Origin: Bradyrhizobium sp. RP6
Lineage (GTDB): Bacteria > Pseudomonadota > Alphaproteobacteria > Rhizobiales > Xanthobacteraceae
Assembly (NCBI RefSeq): GCF_003837805.1
Contig: NZ_RQIT01000009.1
Coordinates: 124,001-188,000, forward strand
Direction of reading: 5' to 3'
Length of the DNA stretch: 64,000 nucleotides
The notes below the pieces were generated by a model that was not told the DNA's origin, did not search any database, and was given only the letters and a program-made list of their open reading frames with translations. Positions 62,980 through 64,000 of the stretch are shown here, piece after piece. How positions within the stretch are numbered: position 1 is the stretch's first letter; the number at the start of each line of letters is the position of its first letter. The position numbers and the translations under genes were made by a program.

Positions 62980-64000
62980 CCGTCAACGATCCATTCCCGT
63001 CGGGCTACCGCGGTGTGCCGCCCGGCACCCGCCTCAACGGCATCTACGAGATCGAAGCGGTGATCGGCGCGGGCGGCATGGGTGAGGTCTACAAGTGCCG
63101 TGAGATCCAAACCGGATCGCCGGTTGCGGTGAAAATGCTGCTGCCGGACATGGTCGACAACGAGGCCGCGCTCGCGCTGTTCCGGCGGGAGGCAGCGGCG
63201 CTTCACAATCTCCCGCACGACGCGATCGTTCGCTACTTCCTGTTCACCGTGGAGCCCGTGCTGCAGCGACCGTATCTCGCGATGGAGTTCGTGAACGGCC
63301 GTTCGCTCTCGAACATGCTCGACGAAGGGCCGTTGACATTCGAGGCGCTGGTCAGGCTGATGCAGCGCGTTGCATCGGGACTGGAGGCCGCCCACGAGCA
63401 CGGCATCATCCATCGCGACGTTTCCCCGGACAACATCATCGTGCCGCTCGACGATGTGAGACGCGCCAAGATCATCGATTTCGGTATCGCCCGATCGACC
63501 CAGATGGGCGACAAGACCATCATCGGTTCGGGCTTCGCCGGCAAGGACAACTACGCGTCTCCGGAGCAGGTCGGCCTGTACGGCAACGAGATCACGGCGA
63601 AGTCCGACGTCTACAGCTTCGGCCTCGTGCTGTTCCATGCGCTGACCGGACAGAAGCTCGACATGGGCGGAAGCCAGTTTCAACTGGTGGAGAAGCGCCG
63701 CCGTGTGCCCGATCTCGGTGCGGTAGACATGCGCATCAGGCCTTTGCTGGAGCGCATGCTGCAGCCCGATCCGGCGTTGCGTGCGACCATGGCAGAGGTC
63801 GCCAGATGGACGCCGACAGGTCCGCCTCAGACATCCACCGCGCCGCTGTCCGGCTTCGATCCGCTGGCACCGCCGGAAAGCGCGGCGCCGGCCTGGCAGG
63901 ACAGGGCGCCCTCAACCGCGCAGAAGAGGCCGCGCGGTCTCTGGCTCTATGCGAGCGCAGCCGCGGTGCTGCTCATGTTGGGCGGGGGTGGATATGCCTT
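62976..64000 (+). CDS. ppkA: Serine/threonine kinase PpkA (3' end outside window)
   Basis: A Hanks-type kinase with 341 codons present. The Gly loop is GAGGMGEVYK (31-40), the ATP Lys is Lys53 in VAVKML, and the catalytic loop HRDVSPDN (146-153) has Ser where most kinases have Lys. DFG is at 168-170 (IIDFGIARS), and YASPEQ marks the activation segment. A Pro-rich stretch follows, and a membrane helix begins at the right edge. It activates the T6SS by phosphorylating the FHA protein. Confidence 0.93.
   Translation, partial: MTVNDPFPSGYRGVPPGTRLNGIYEIEAVIGAGGMGEVYKCREIQTGSPVAVKMLLPDMVDNEAALALFRREAAALHNLPHDAIVRYFLFTVEPVLQRPYLAMEFVNGRSLSNMLDEGPLTFEALVRLMQRVASGLEAAHEHGIIHRDVSPDNIIVPLDDVRRAKIIDFGIARSTQMGDKTIIGSGFAGKDNYASPEQVGLYGNEITAKSDVYSFGLVLFHALTGQKLDMGGSQFQLVEKRRRVPDLGAVDMRIRPLLERMLQPDPALRATMAEVARWTPTGPPQTSTAPLSGFDPLAPPESAAPAWQDRAPSTAQKRPRGLWLYASAAAVLLMLGGGGYA

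Overview
The window is high-GC, densely packed alphaproteobacterial DNA, most likely a Bradyrhizobium chromosome. The evidence is the fixed order dusB-ntrB-ntrC-ntrY-ntrX-hfq-hflX-mazG, a fused ispDF gene, a rhizobial imp-type T6SS locus and intergenic palindromes of a type I recall from that genus. The genus call is inference from gene order and protein style; no database was searched. I see no tRNA, rRNA, CRISPR array, insertion sequence or transposase.

Layout. 1-4163 (minus): a respiratory operon with a c4-like dihaem cytochrome, a trihaem cytochrome, a 59-residue one-helix protein, a CuA subunit II and a ba3-type oxidase subunit I that runs off the left edge. 4164-5473: a long non-coding stretch holding one tiny HTH gene. 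5474-8092: an MscS channel, cinA and ispDF. 8287-19115: the nitrogen two-component cluster with hfq, hflX and mazG. 19242-22697: queC, a cobalt nitrile hydratase operon and an enoyl-CoA hydratase. 22940-24746: metNI. 24753-29128: a divergent amine-use module with an AraC regulator, a serine hydrolase and a copper amine oxidase. 29358-33949: a TonB siderophore receptor, a PepSY membrane protein and a secreted unknown.

34216-38610 is an accessory patch. It holds two OmpA-like proteins without signal peptides, two metzincin-like zinc protease candidates and a frameshifted remnant. It looks like a cargo module and borders a T6SS locus. The T6SS locus runs in two divergent arms: tssA-B-C-hcp-tssE-F-G-clpV-methyltransferase leftward (50805 to 38731), and vgrG-unknown-fha-tssK-tssL-tssM-tagF-pppA-ppkA rightward (51164 to the right edge). 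No tssJ and no PAAR gene is visible.

How it fits together. PpkA, PppA, the FHA protein and TagF form the known threonine-phosphorylation switch of T6SS. NtrBC/NtrYX and Hfq are global nitrogen and RNA regulators. Nitrile hydratase and amine oxidase both release nitrogen from organic compounds. The best candidate for something undescribed is the OmpA/metzincin cassette beside the T6SS. Smaller candidates are a basic leader ORF overlapping hfq, an in-frame amber codon at the 5' end of the AraC gene, and a methyltransferase gene at the end of the T6SS operon.
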